A DNA stretch of 5,187 bases from Lysobacteraceae bacterium (GCA_004173415.1 SEHC01000172.1:1-5187); one strand, 5' to 3'. Numbered from the stretch's first letter, positions 1-5,187 are shown. The notes: generated by a model not told the origin, from the sequence alone. A program made the numbers and translations.

Positions 1-882
1 GCCGCCGCCGGCTGGAGCCAGGCCATCACCGCGATCATTCCCAGCAACGCGGTCGCCGCCGCGGCGCAGAGCGCGATGCTGCCGCTGATCGTGTTCGCCC
101 TGTCCTTCGGCTTCGCCCTGACCCGCCTGCCGGCGGATCGGCGCGCGCCGGTGCTCGGCTTCTTCCAGGCCGTGGCCGACGCGATGATCGTCATCGTCGA
201 ATGGGTGCTGTGGATCGCGCCGCTGGGCGTATTCGCCCTGGTGCTCACGGTCTGCGCCCAGGCCGGCCTGAGCGTGGTCAGCGCGCTGGCCATCTACATC
301 GTGCTGCAGTGCGTGTTGTACCTGTCGGTCGCTCTGTTGATGCTGCCGGTGGCGGTGCTGTGGGGCGGCGAATCGCTGCGCAAGTTCGCCGTGGCGCTGT
401 TCCCGGCCCAGGCCGTCGCCGCCAGCACCCAGTCTTCGCTGGCCTCGCTGCCGGCGATGCTGGAAATCTCGCAACGCCGGCTCGGCCATTCGCCACAGGT
501 CACCGCCCTGGTGCTGCCGATGGCAGTGGCCCTGTTCCGGATCACCAGCCCGGTCCAGTACGTCAGCGCGGCGGCCTTCATCGCCTGGGCCTACGGCATC
601 GACCTGAGCGCGGCGCAACTGGCCACCGGCGCGGCGCTGGCGGTGATCATCAGCTTCGGCTCGGTCGGCCTGCCCGGCCAGGTCAGCTACATGGCGACCA
701 ACCTGCCGGTCACCCAGGCGATGGGACTGCCGACCGCGCCTTTGGGGTTGCTGCTGGCCCTGGACACCATCCCGGATGTCTTCGCCACCGTCGGCAACGT
801 CACCGCCGACCTGACCGCGACCAGCGTGGTGTCCCGGCAAGCCGCGGGGGACGCCGCCGCCGATCCGCTGCCCCCGGCCTGA
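1..882 (+). CDS. DAACS-family dicarboxylate/amino acid:cation symporter, 5'-truncated by the window edge
   Basis: An inner-membrane secondary transporter of the glutamate/dicarboxylate:cation symporter family. The frame is open from base 1 and gives 293 residues; full family members have about 400-440, so roughly 120-140 N-terminal residues lie outside. The methionine at position 76 is internal: the 25 codons before it encode the family-typical IIPSNAVAAAAQS stretch that leads into MLPLIVFAL. Visible order (partial numbering): hydrophobic helices at about 27-43, 56-85 and 92-120; hairpin HP1 at about 130-152 with STQSSLASLP; TM7 at about 168-197; hairpin HP2 at about 205-236 with GSVGLPG; TM8 at about 245-278 with D255, D259, N266 and D270. 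The NMDGT motif of TM7 is replaced by F179-R180-I181-T182-S183, and the TM8 substrate-binding arginine is A262. Family assignment is firm; substrate and coupling ion cannot be assigned. The stop is TGA, and the gene converges on rlmKL. Confidence 0.9.
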   Translation, partial: AAAGWSQAITAIIPSNAVAAAAQSAMLPLIVFALSFGFALTRLPADRRAPVLGFFQAVADAMIVIVEWVLWIAPLGVFALVLTVCAQAGLSVVSALAIYIVLQCVLYLSVALLMLPVAVLWGGESLRKFAVALFPAQAVAASTQSSLASLPAMLEISQRRLGHSPQVTALVLPMAVALFRITSPVQYVSAAAFIAWAYGIDLSAAQLATGAALAVIISFGSVGLPGQVSYMATNLPVTQAMGLPTAPLGLLLALDTIPDVFATVGNVTADLTATSVVSRQAAGDAAADPLPPA

Positions 883-896
883 TCCGGGCGGGAACT

Positions 897-918
897 CGCC
901 GCGCCTGCGCGGCGGTTT
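897..918 (+). terminator. Probable intrinsic terminator of the transporter gene
   Basis: CGCCGCGC (897-904) and GCGCGGCG (907-914) are perfect inverted repeats. They form a very GC-rich stem, realistically 7 bp with a 4-nt loop, followed by G and TTT (916-918). The hairpin starts 14 nt after the transporter stop and sits in the 45-nt gap between two convergent genes, where a terminator is expected. The T run is short, so efficiency is uncertain. On the minus strand no T run follows the stem, so it looks directional rather than serving rlmKL as well. Confidence 0.5.
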
Positions 919-927
919 GCGGTCGTC

Positions 928-3075
928 CTACAGCCGTGCAAGCCGCCAGCAACGGTGGATGCGGGCGTTGCGCTCGAAGTCCGGCGGGATGGTCTGCGCG
1001 GTGATCTCCTCGCAGCGGGCGAAGCCGGCGATCGCCTCGGCGTCCAGCTTGAAGCGGCGGAAGTTGTTGGAGAAGTACAGCACGCCCTCGGTGGTCAGCC
1101 GGTCGACGCAGGCCTGCAACAGGCGCACGTGCTCGCGCTGGATGTCGAAATCATCGGCGCGGGATGAATTGGAGAAGGTGGGCGGGTCGCAGAAGATCAC
1201 GTCGTAGCGGTTGCGCTCGGCCTCCAGCCAGCGCAGCGCATCGGCCTGCACCAGGCGATGCTGGGCGCCGGCAAATCCGTTCAGCGCAAGGTTGCCGGCG
1301 CACCATTCCAGGTAGGTGCCCGACAGGTCCACGCTGGTGGTGGAATCGGCGCCGGCAACCGCGGCCTGCACCGAGGCCACGCCGGTGTAGCAGAACAGGT
1401 TGAGGAAGCGCTTGCCTCGCGCCTCCTGGCCCATGTGCCGGCGCAGTGGCCGGTGGTCCAGGAACAGGCCGGTGTCCAGGTAGTCGAACAGGTTGACCTG
1501 CAGCAGGGCGCCGCTTTCGCGCACCGTCAGCAGTTCGCCGGGCTGGTCGAGGCGGCCCTTCAGGTCGGCGTACTTGCTGCCGCCCTTGCCGCGTTCGCGC
1601 GATTTCATCGCCACCTGCGCGGCCGGCACGTCGAACACTTCGCGCGCGGCGGCCAGCAGTTCGTTGCGGCGACGGCGTACGTCGGCCTCGGGGATTTCCT
1701 CCGGCGCGGCGTATTCCTGCACATGCAGGAAAGTGCGCGATTGCCCGCCCTCCTCCTGATACACGTCGATCGCCGCGGCGTACTCGGGCAGGTCGGCGTC
1801 GTAGGTGCGGTAGCAAGTGATGCCCTCGCGTGCCCGCCAGGCCTTCAGCTTGCGCAGGTTTTTGCGCAGGCGGTTGGCGACCATCAGCGCGCCTTCGGAC
1901 AGCTCCTTCGGCGCCGCGACCTCCTGCCTGGGCGGACCGACCGGGTCACAGACGATCAGCGCGCACTCGATCGCGCCGTTGAACAACTGGTACTTCCTGC
2001 TGGCGCGCAGGCCGGTGGCGTAGGCCAGTTCCGGGTTGCCGCACAGCAGACTGGCGCGCCATTGCGGCACGGTCCGGCGCAGCGCATCGCCGAGCCTGCG
2101 GTACAGCGCGCTGTCGGCGGCCAGGCGCTCGTCGTAGGGCGGGTTGCAGACCACGGTGCCGCGTTCGAACGGCGGCGCCTGCAGGTCGCCGACCTCGCGA
2201 ACGCCGAACCAGATCGCGTCGGCCACGCCGGCTACTTCCGCATTCTCGCGCGCGGCGCGGATCGCGTGCGGGTCCTGGTCGCTGCCGAACATCGCCTGCT
2301 TCAGCGCGGCGCGCCCGCTGGTTTCGCGTTGCCTGGCCGCCTCGAGCAGTTGCTCCCAGCCCGCGGCATCGAAGCCCAGCCAGCGGCTGGGCGGGTTGCG
2401 CCCGTGCCGCTGCAGGCCCGGGGCCACGTCGGCCGCCATCAGCGCGCCTTCGATCAGCAGCGTGCCGCTGCCGCACATCGGGTCCAGCAGCGCGCCGCCG
2501 TCGTGGTAGGCCTTGGGCCATCCACCGCGCACCAGCACGGCCGCGGCCAGGTTTTCCTTCAACGGCGCGTCGTTCTGCACGTTGCGCCAGCCGCGGCGAT
2601 GCATCGGCCCGCCGCCCAGGTCGATGGAGATCGTCGCCCTGCCCTTGCGCAGGGAAAGGTTGATGCGCACGTCGGGATGGTCGACATCGACCGAGGGCCG
2701 CTCCTGGCCCTGCGCACGCAGCGTATCGACCACCGCGTCCTTGACCCGCTGCGCCGCATACCTGGCATGGGTGATGGCATCGCCGGACACGTGCGCATCC
2801 ACCGACAGGGTGTGTTCCGAACGAAGGTGCCGCTGCCACGGGATCGCGGCCACGCCGTCGTACAGGGCCAGTTCGTCGGGGCAGTCGAATTCGGCGATCG
2901 GCCACAACACGCGGCTGGCCAGCCGCGACCACAGCACCGCCCGCTGGGCATCGAGCAGTTCGCCCTCGGCATTGGCGCCGGACACGGTGGCGGTGGCTTT
3001 TTCCACGCCGAGCGCAAGCAGCTCGTCGACCAGCAGGTATTCCAGGCCTTTGCCGCAGGAAACGAAGAATTTCAA
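928..3075 (-). CDS. rlmKL: Bifunctional 23S rRNA methyltransferase RlmKL (m7G2069 and m2G2445, E. coli numbering)
   Basis: A cytoplasmic SAM-dependent enzyme with two methyltransferase units in one chain. In E. coli, RlmL makes m2G2445 and RlmK makes m7G2069 of 23S rRNA during 50S assembly. Using the TTG start (715 aa; E. coli 702), visible parts are: an RNA-binding THUMP region at about 45-155; RlmL SAM motif DPMCGSGT at 198-205 and catalytic NPPY at 311-314; then the RlmK half with LDHRPLR, SAM motif FCYTG at 561-565, acidic D583 after motif I, and DPPTFSNS at 630-637. All key motifs are intact. An in-frame ATG at 3102 would add MHLPPEASP. I prefer TTG at 3075 because it has GAGG 8 nt upstream, gives the terminus (M)KFFVSCGKGLEYLL like related proteins, and the ATG lacks a Shine-Dalgarno and lies just after a strong hairpin. 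It follows the hydrolase on the same strand, 62 nt downstream. Confidence 0.96.
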   Translation of the reverse strand: MKFFVSCGKGLEYLLVDELLALGVEKATATVSGANAEGELLDAQRAVLWSRLASRVLWPIAEFDCPDELALYDGVAAIPWQRHLRSEHTLSVDAHVSGDAITHARYAAQRVKDAVVDTLRAQGQERPSVDVDHPDVRINLSLRKGRATISIDLGGGPMHRRGWRNVQNDAPLKENLAAAVLVRGGWPKAYHDGGALLDPMCGSGTLLIEGALMAADVAPGLQRHGRNPPSRWLGFDAAGWEQLLEAARQRETSGRAALKQAMFGSDQDPHAIRAARENAEVAGVADAIWFGVREVGDLQAPPFERGTVVCNPPYDERLAADSALYRRLGDALRRTVPQWRASLLCGNPELAYATGLRASRKYQLFNGAIECALIVCDPVGPPRQEVAAPKELSEGALMVANRLRKNLRKLKAWRAREGITCYRTYDADLPEYAAAIDVYQEEGGQSRTFLHVQEYAAPEEIPEADVRRRRNELLAAAREVFDVPAAQVAMKSRERGKGGSKYADLKGRLDQPGELLTVRESGALLQVNLFDYLDTGLFLDHRPLRRHMGQEARGKRFLNLFCYTGVASVQAAVAGADSTTSVDLSGTYLEWCAGNLALNGFAGAQHRLVQADALRWLEAERNRYDVIFCDPPTFSNSSRADDFDIQREHVRLLQACVDRLTTEGVLYFSNNFRRFKLDAEAIAGFARCEEITAQTIPPDFERNARIHRCWRLARL

Positions 3076-3083
3076 AGGAGACG

Positions 3084-3087
3084 CCTC
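3084..3087 (-). promoter_or_regulatory. Ribosome binding site supporting the TTG start of rlmKL
   Basis: On the minus strand GAGG lies 8 nt before the TTG at 3075-3073, a near-ideal spacing. No comparable purine run precedes the alternative ATG at 3102. This site is the main sequence evidence for the shorter rlmKL start. Confidence 0.55.
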
Positions 3088-3104
3088 GGGGGGTAGGTGC
3101 ATCA

Positions 3105-3122
3105 GCCCGGCGCGGGCCGGGC
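3105..3122 (-). other. Perfect GC hairpin between the hydrolase gene and rlmKL
   Basis: GCCCGGC (3105-3111), a 4-nt loop (3112-3115) and GCCGGGC (3116-3122) form an uninterrupted 7-bp all-GC stem. It lies between the hydrolase stop (3138) and the rlmKL start. No T run follows on the minus strand, so it is not a classical terminator. It could partly attenuate transcription, stabilise the upstream message or separate expression of the two genes. It ends two bases before the in-frame ATG at 3102, which would hinder initiation there. The structure is seen; the role is inferred. Confidence 0.5.
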
Positions 3123-3137
3123 GAAGTGGTTCATCGG

Positions 3138-3665
3138 TCAGATAGATTGCAGCAGCCGTGCGAACGCATCCGCGGAGGCCTGCACATGCGCGGCCAGGCG
3201 ATGCGAATCGTCCACAAGCAGCAGGCGCGAACGGCGCTTCCGGGCCCAGTCCACAACCGCCTGCGCGGGAATCAGCTCATCGTCCCAACCGTGGATGATC
3301 GAGGTCGGCACGGCCGCGGCATCCAGCCCGTCCAGCGGCCCCATCAGGGTCGGCGGCGCCATCAGGAACAGCGCGGCCACCGGCACTTCCAGCGATACCC
3401 GCGCCGAGATGTAGGCGCCGAGGCTGGAGCCCGCAAGCACCAGCGGCCCACGCGCGGCCGCGTCGCGGGCCAGTTCCAGCAGGTGCGCCTGGCGGGCCTG
3501 GACGTCGCCGAGTTCGCTGTATTCGCGGCGGCCGTCGAAACCGGTGAAGTCCGGCCGCTCATGGGTCCAGCCCAGGCGTTCGGCGGCGTCGGCCAGGGCG
3601 GTGACCTTGGTCGCATCCGGGCCGCTCTCGAATCCATGCGAAAGCAGGCAGTGGCCCTTGCTCAC
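3138..3665 (-). CDS. Small alpha/beta-hydrolase fold protein
   Basis: A 175-residue cytoplasmic alpha/beta hydrolase without a signal peptide and too short for a separate lid domain, comparable in size to YqiA- or RBBP9-type hydrolases. Visible features: an early strand followed by SHGFESGP (HG at 10-11, oxyanion-hole region); nucleophile elbow G79-S80-S81-L82-G83 with S81 as nucleophile; HGWDDELIP at 125-133 with D129 in the usual acid position; and DSH with H155 as the catalytic histidine. The triad is therefore complete. The start is GTG: its last bases overlap the TGA stop of the MOSC gene (GTGA, 4-nt overlap), and GAGG lies 10 nt upstream inside that gene, which argues for translational coupling. 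The frame stays open further upstream to 4082, but that part is an off-frame copy of the MOSC gene. The substrate is unknown; esterase or thioesterase activity is possible but cannot be read from sequence. Confidence 0.87.
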   Translation of the reverse strand: MSKGHCLLSHGFESGPDATKVTALADAAERLGWTHERPDFTGFDGRREYSELGDVQARQAHLLELARDAAARGPLVLAGSSLGAYISARVSLEVPVAALFLMAPPTLMGPLDGLDAAAVPTSIIHGWDDELIPAQAVVDWARKRRSRLLLVDDSHRLAAHVQASADAFARLLQSI

Positions 3666-4150
3666 AGCGCGACCACCTCGTCGCCAAGGCGGAAGCTGCC
3701 GCCGGTCACGATGCGCGCGCACAACCCGCCCATGCCACGCATCGCGTTGTAGCCGCCCGCCCCCAGCGCCGTCTCCATGCGCGAGCACGGATCGCAGGCG
3801 TCGGTGCCTTCCAGGACCACCTCGCCGATGCGGAAGCTGCGGCCCTTCAAGGCAATCAGCGGAATCCCGGAGACCACCACGTTGCGGCGGAGCAGCGCCG
3901 GTTCCACCGGGTGGCCCGACAGGGTCGCGATCACCGGAAGATGCTCGGCCTGGATCAGGGTGACGCCGCGCTTGCCACTGCCGCTGTTGTAGCGATCGCC
4001 GGCCAGGCCCCCGGCGGTCCGCGCCTCGGCGATCCCGACCGGCGTCATCGCCACGTCGCGGGCCGGGCGCAGGCCGATCCACCGCACCTTGCCCACCTGC
4101 GGCAGGGTCGCCATCAGCCTGGCCAGTTCGGAATCGGGATTGAGGGGCAT
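3662..4150 (-). CDS. Stand-alone MOSC-domain protein
   Basis: A 162-residue protein consisting almost entirely of a MOSC (molybdenum cofactor sulfurase C-terminal) domain, a beta-rich fold that in characterised relatives binds molybdenum cofactor or handles sulfur through a conserved cysteine. Visible: KVRWIGLRPAR strand at 21-31; GLAGDRY at 48-54; LRRNVVVSG at 87-95; the cysteine motif C119-D-P-C122-S-R-M; and the C-terminal GSFRLGDEVV strand. It lacks the N-terminal beta-barrel and ferredoxin domains of E. coli YcbX and is shorter than YiiM. ATG at 4150 is preferred, with GGA 8 nt upstream; an in-frame GTG at 4180 would add 10 residues and has no evident Shine-Dalgarno. It is the first gene of a minus-strand cluster, with a 4-nt overlap to the hydrolase, and is divergent from the amidase gene. 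A role in detoxifying N-hydroxylated bases, as for YcbX/YiiM, is possible but only by family analogy. Confidence 0.85.
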   Translation of the reverse strand: MPLNPDSELARLMATLPQVGKVRWIGLRPARDVAMTPVGIAEARTAGGLAGDRYNSGSGKRGVTLIQAEHLPVIATLSGHPVEPALLRRNVVVSGIPLIALKGRSFRIGEVVLEGTDACDPCSRMETALGAGGYNAMRGMGGLCARIVTGGSFRLGDEVVAL

Positions 4151-4156
4151 GTCGGT

Positions 4157-4223
4157 GTTCCGGCTGCGGAGCAGGTCCACAAGGGAGGCCAGTTTACTTG
4201 ACCCCGCAGGCAGGGACCGGAAC
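4157..4223 (-). other. Possible structured leader before the MOSC gene
   Basis: In the minus-strand transcript an upstream arm GTTCCGGTCC (4223-4214) can pair with GGAC...CCGGAAC (4178-4157). The second arm is interrupted by a small hairpin, CTGC-TCC-GCAG (4174-4164), so the whole could form a three-way junction with about 10 bp in the closing stem and one unpaired C. The downstream arm contains the GGAA that would serve as Shine-Dalgarno for the ATG at 4150. Regulation is inferred only; in DNA this rich in GC a 7-nt inverted repeat over this distance can occur by chance. Confidence 0.25.
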
Positions 4224-4230
4224 GGGCCGA

Positions 4231-4239
4231 TGCTAGGAT
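4231..4239 (+). promoter_or_regulatory. Overlapping AGGA ribosome site and TGC-TAGGAT extended -10-like box of the amidase gene
   Basis: AGGA (4235-4238) lies 7 nt before the amidase ATG, a good Shine-Dalgarno. The same bases belong to TGCTAGGAT (4231-4239), an extended -10 type sequence (TG-N-TAnnAT) whose expected start point, about 7 nt downstream, falls on the ATG itself. The two readings compete: if the box is the promoter, the transcript would be leaderless and AGGA would not be transcribed. No -35 box is found at 16-18 nt. Confidence 0.35.
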
Positions 4240-4245
4240 TCGGCC

Positions 4246-4755
4246 ATGCCGCCCGACCTGGTGGTGATCCACTGCACCGAACTGCCCGATCTCGCCTCGG
4301 CGCGCGAGTTCGGCGAAAAAGTGCTTTATCCCTCGGGAACCGGCAACAGCGGCCATTACTACATCGACCGGGACGGCAGCCTGCACCAGTACGTGGGGCT
4401 GGAGCGCGTCGCCCACCACGTGCGCGGCTACAACGGCCGCGCCATCGGCATCGAGCTGGTCAACGCCGGCCGCTATCCGAACTGGCTGGCCGCGGCCGGC
4501 CAGCAGATGAGCGAGCCCTACGCCGACGCGCAGATCGGCACCCTGGTCGCGCTGCTGCAATGGCTTCAGGTCCAATTGCCCTCGCTGCGCTACATCGAGG
4601 GCCACGAGCAACTCGACACCACTCAGGTTCCAGCCGAAGACGATGCGACGACCCTGGTCCAGCGCAAGCTCGATCCCGGCCCGCTGTTTCCCTGGCCGCG
4701 GGTTCTGCAGGACATCGCCCTGCGGCGTTTGTCGACCACGGCTGCGACCCCGTAG
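4246..4755 (+). CDS. N-acetylmuramoyl-L-alanine amidase, AmpD/Amidase_2 type, cytoplasmic
   Basis: A zinc amidase that cleaves the bond between N-acetylmuramic (or anhydromuramic) acid and L-alanine. The 169-residue chain has no signal peptide and no peptidoglycan-binding domain, so cytoplasmic recycling of muropeptides, as by AmpD (183 aa in E. coli), is the likely role. Visible: VVIHCTE with zinc ligand H9; GHYYIDRDGSLHQYV at 36-50; AHHVRGYNGRAIGIELVNAG with E70 matching the catalytic Glu of AmpD; YIEGHEQLD with zinc ligand H120; and RKLDPGPLFPW with K141 and zinc ligand D143. The Lys-x-Asp spacing matches AmpD K162/D164, but the two last zinc ligands are 23 residues apart rather than about 10, because of an acidic insertion. 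ATG at 4246 is preferred, being just upstream of the conserved first strand with AGGA 7 nt before it. It is divergent from the MOSC gene. I do not assign the name ampD, since several AmpD-like paralogues exist in such bacteria. Confidence 0.93.
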   Translation: MPPDLVVIHCTELPDLASAREFGEKVLYPSGTGNSGHYYIDRDGSLHQYVGLERVAHHVRGYNGRAIGIELVNAGRYPNWLAAAGQQMSEPYADAQIGTLVALLQWLQVQLPSLRYIEGHEQLDTTQVPAEDDATTLVQRKLDPGPLFPWPRVLQDIALRRLSTTAATP

Positions 4756-4802
4756 AAGCAATTCTTGGCGCGGCTTTGTCGCCGGGACCGGCTGGGTGCC
4801 AA

Positions 4803-4826
4803 GGCCTCGCCGGGAATGCCGAGGCC
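4803..4826 (+). other. Hairpin after the amidase gene
   Basis: GGCCTCG (4803-4809) and CGAGGCC (4820-4826) form a perfect 7-bp stem around a 10-nt loop, in the 142-nt gap between the amidase stop and tesB. A second imperfect dyad, CTTGGC/GCCAAG (4764-4769 and 4798-4803), abuts it. There is no T run on either strand, so a classical intrinsic terminator is not supported; a Rho-dependent or mRNA 3'-end stabilising role is possible. Apart from these dyads and the downstream -10 box I see nothing else in this gap. Confidence 0.35.
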
Positions 4827-4861
4827 GCCACCGGGGCCACGGTGGGCACGGGCTGGGCCGC

Positions 4862-4867
4862 TATAAT
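4862..4867 (+). promoter_or_regulatory. -10 promoter box (TATAAT) for tesB
   Basis: A perfect TATAAT consensus stands out in very GC-rich DNA, 30 nt before the proposed TTG start of tesB. Transcription would begin near 4874, leaving a leader of about 24 nt. No recognisable -35 hexamer lies 16-18 nt upstream (the sequence there is about ACGGTG), and it is not an extended -10. The position, after the amidase gene and its trailing hairpin, suggests tesB has its own promoter. Confidence 0.6.
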
Positions 4868-4897
4868 CGCCGCTCCCGCATCGACCGGCGCCGCCAC

Positions 4898-5187
4898 TTG
4901 CCTCCCTCGCCCGAACCCGTTGTTTCCGAACTGATCGAGCTGCTCTCGCTGGAGCGGCTGGAGGAGGACCTGTTCCGCGGGCAGAGCCGTGACATCGGCA
5001 CCAAGTACGTATTTGGCGGCCAGGTGCTGGGCCAGGCGCTGTCCGCCGCCCAGGCCACCGTCGACGTTAAGGGCGGACGCATGGCCCATTCGCTGCATGC
5101 CTATTTCCTGCGCGCCGGCGACGTGGACCATCCGATCGTCTACGACGTCGACCGGACCCGCGACGGCGGAAGTTTTTCGGTGCGCCG
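4898..5187 (+). CDS. tesB: Acyl-CoA thioesterase II (TesB), 3'-truncated by the window edge
   Basis: A cytoplasmic double-hotdog thioesterase that hydrolyses acyl-CoA to free fatty acid and CoA. Only the first 96 residues plus two bases of a protein usually near 285-300 aa are present. They align well with the E. coli TesB N-terminus as I recall it: LLSLERLEEDLFRGQS, then VFGGQVLGQAL at 38-48, HSLHAYFLRAGD at 64-75 and the YDVDRTRDGGSFS segment at 82-94. The catalytic Asp/Thr/Gln residues of TesB lie further downstream and cannot be checked. Start choice: between the TATAAT at 4862 and the conserved domain, TTG at 4898 is the only ATG/GTG/TTG codon in frame, giving (M)PPSPEPVVSELIELLSL. No Shine-Dalgarno precedes it. 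The next in-frame standard start is a GTG inside the conserved GGQVLGQ and is too late. The family call is firm; the exact start is likely but unproven. Confidence 0.88.
   Translation, partial: MPPSPEPVVSELIELLSLERLEEDLFRGQSRDIGTKYVFGGQVLGQALSAAQATVDVKGGRMAHSLHAYFLRAGDVDHPIVYDVDRTRDGGSFSVR

Noticed and set aside
201..1004. Plus-strand open frame overlapping the transporter and running into the rlmKL 3' end
   Set aside because: It is in another frame of a clear membrane transporter gene, has an Arg/Gly/Pro-rich low-complexity translation and crosses a probable terminator.
1258..3096. A 612-codon open frame on the plus strand, antisense to rlmKL
   Set aside because: It mirrors a complete, motif-intact rlmKL gene. 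Its translation is rich in Ala, Arg, Gly, Gln and His without a recognisable domain, as expected from the complement of a GC-rich gene.
3666..4082. N-terminal extension of the hydrolase frame into the MOSC gene
   Set aside because: The extension is Arg/Gly/Pro-rich and off-frame to the intact MOSC domain; the hydrolase fold begins right after the GTG at 3665.
4191..4196. Minus-strand TAAACT as a -10 box for the MOSC gene
   Set aside because: Only 4 of 6 bases match and no -35-like hexamer sits 16-18 nt upstream; too weak to annotate.
4198..4239. TTGACC (4198-4203) as the -35 box partner of TAGGAT (4234-4239)
   Set aside because: The spacing is 30 nt, far beyond the usual 16-18, so the two cannot form one sigma-70 promoter.
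4485..4504. Palindromic run of GGCC/CCGG within the amidase gene
   Set aside because: It lies inside a coding sequence encoding Ala-Ala-Gly and follows from GC-rich codon choice; the inverted repeat is not continuous.
4089..4934. Plus-strand open frame spanning the MOSC 5' end, the intergenic region, the amidase and the start of tesB
   Set aside because: It crosses three better-supported genes in the wrong frame and shows no coherent domain.
4114..5131. Minus-strand open frames opposite the amidase and tesB
   Set aside because: They are complements of two well-recognised genes and have compositionally biased translations.

Overview
The window comes from a very GC-rich bacterial chromosome, with coding regions strongly biased to G or C at third codon positions. 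Gene content, protein sequence style and sparse Shine-Dalgarno signals suggest a gammaproteobacterium of the Xanthomonadaceae/Lysobacteraceae type (Xanthomonas, Lysobacter, Luteimonas and relatives). The fused RlmKL methyltransferase fits a gammaproteobacterium, and its N-terminus KFFVSCGKGLEYLL resembles xanthomonad RlmKL as I remember it. The genus cannot be fixed from this sequence alone. I see no phage, insertion sequence, CRISPR array, tRNA or rRNA.

Layout, left to right. Positions 1-882 (+) hold the C-terminal two thirds of a DAACS-family (glutamate/dicarboxylate:cation symporter) membrane transporter, followed by a GC-rich hairpin with a short T run that probably terminates it. It converges on a minus-strand cluster of three genes, read right to left: a small stand-alone MOSC-domain protein (4150-3662), a small alpha/beta hydrolase (3665-3138) that overlaps it by 4 nt, and rlmKL (best start 3075, stop 928), a bifunctional 23S rRNA methyltransferase. 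A 95-nt divergent intergenic region separates the MOSC gene from a plus-strand cytoplasmic AmpD-type N-acetylmuramoyl-L-alanine amidase (4246-4755). After a 142-nt gap with a hairpin and a perfect TATAAT box comes the 5' part of an acyl-CoA thioesterase II gene, tesB (4898 to the window edge), which appears to start at TTG.

These are mostly housekeeping genes: rRNA modification, peptidoglycan turnover, acyl-CoA hydrolysis and transport. MOSC and hydrolase are probably translationally coupled and may be cotranscribed with rlmKL. No shared pathway among the three is evident from sequence.

I found no convincing new multi-gene system. The points most worth a second look are: (a) the transporter has lost several substrate- and sodium-binding signatures of its family and carries an arginine in the usual NMDGT position; (b) several gene starts are non-ATG or possibly leaderless, and automatic annotation could misplace them; (c) there is a possible structured leader in front of the MOSC gene; and (d) a MOSC gene sits beside rlmKL, as ycbX does in E. 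coli.
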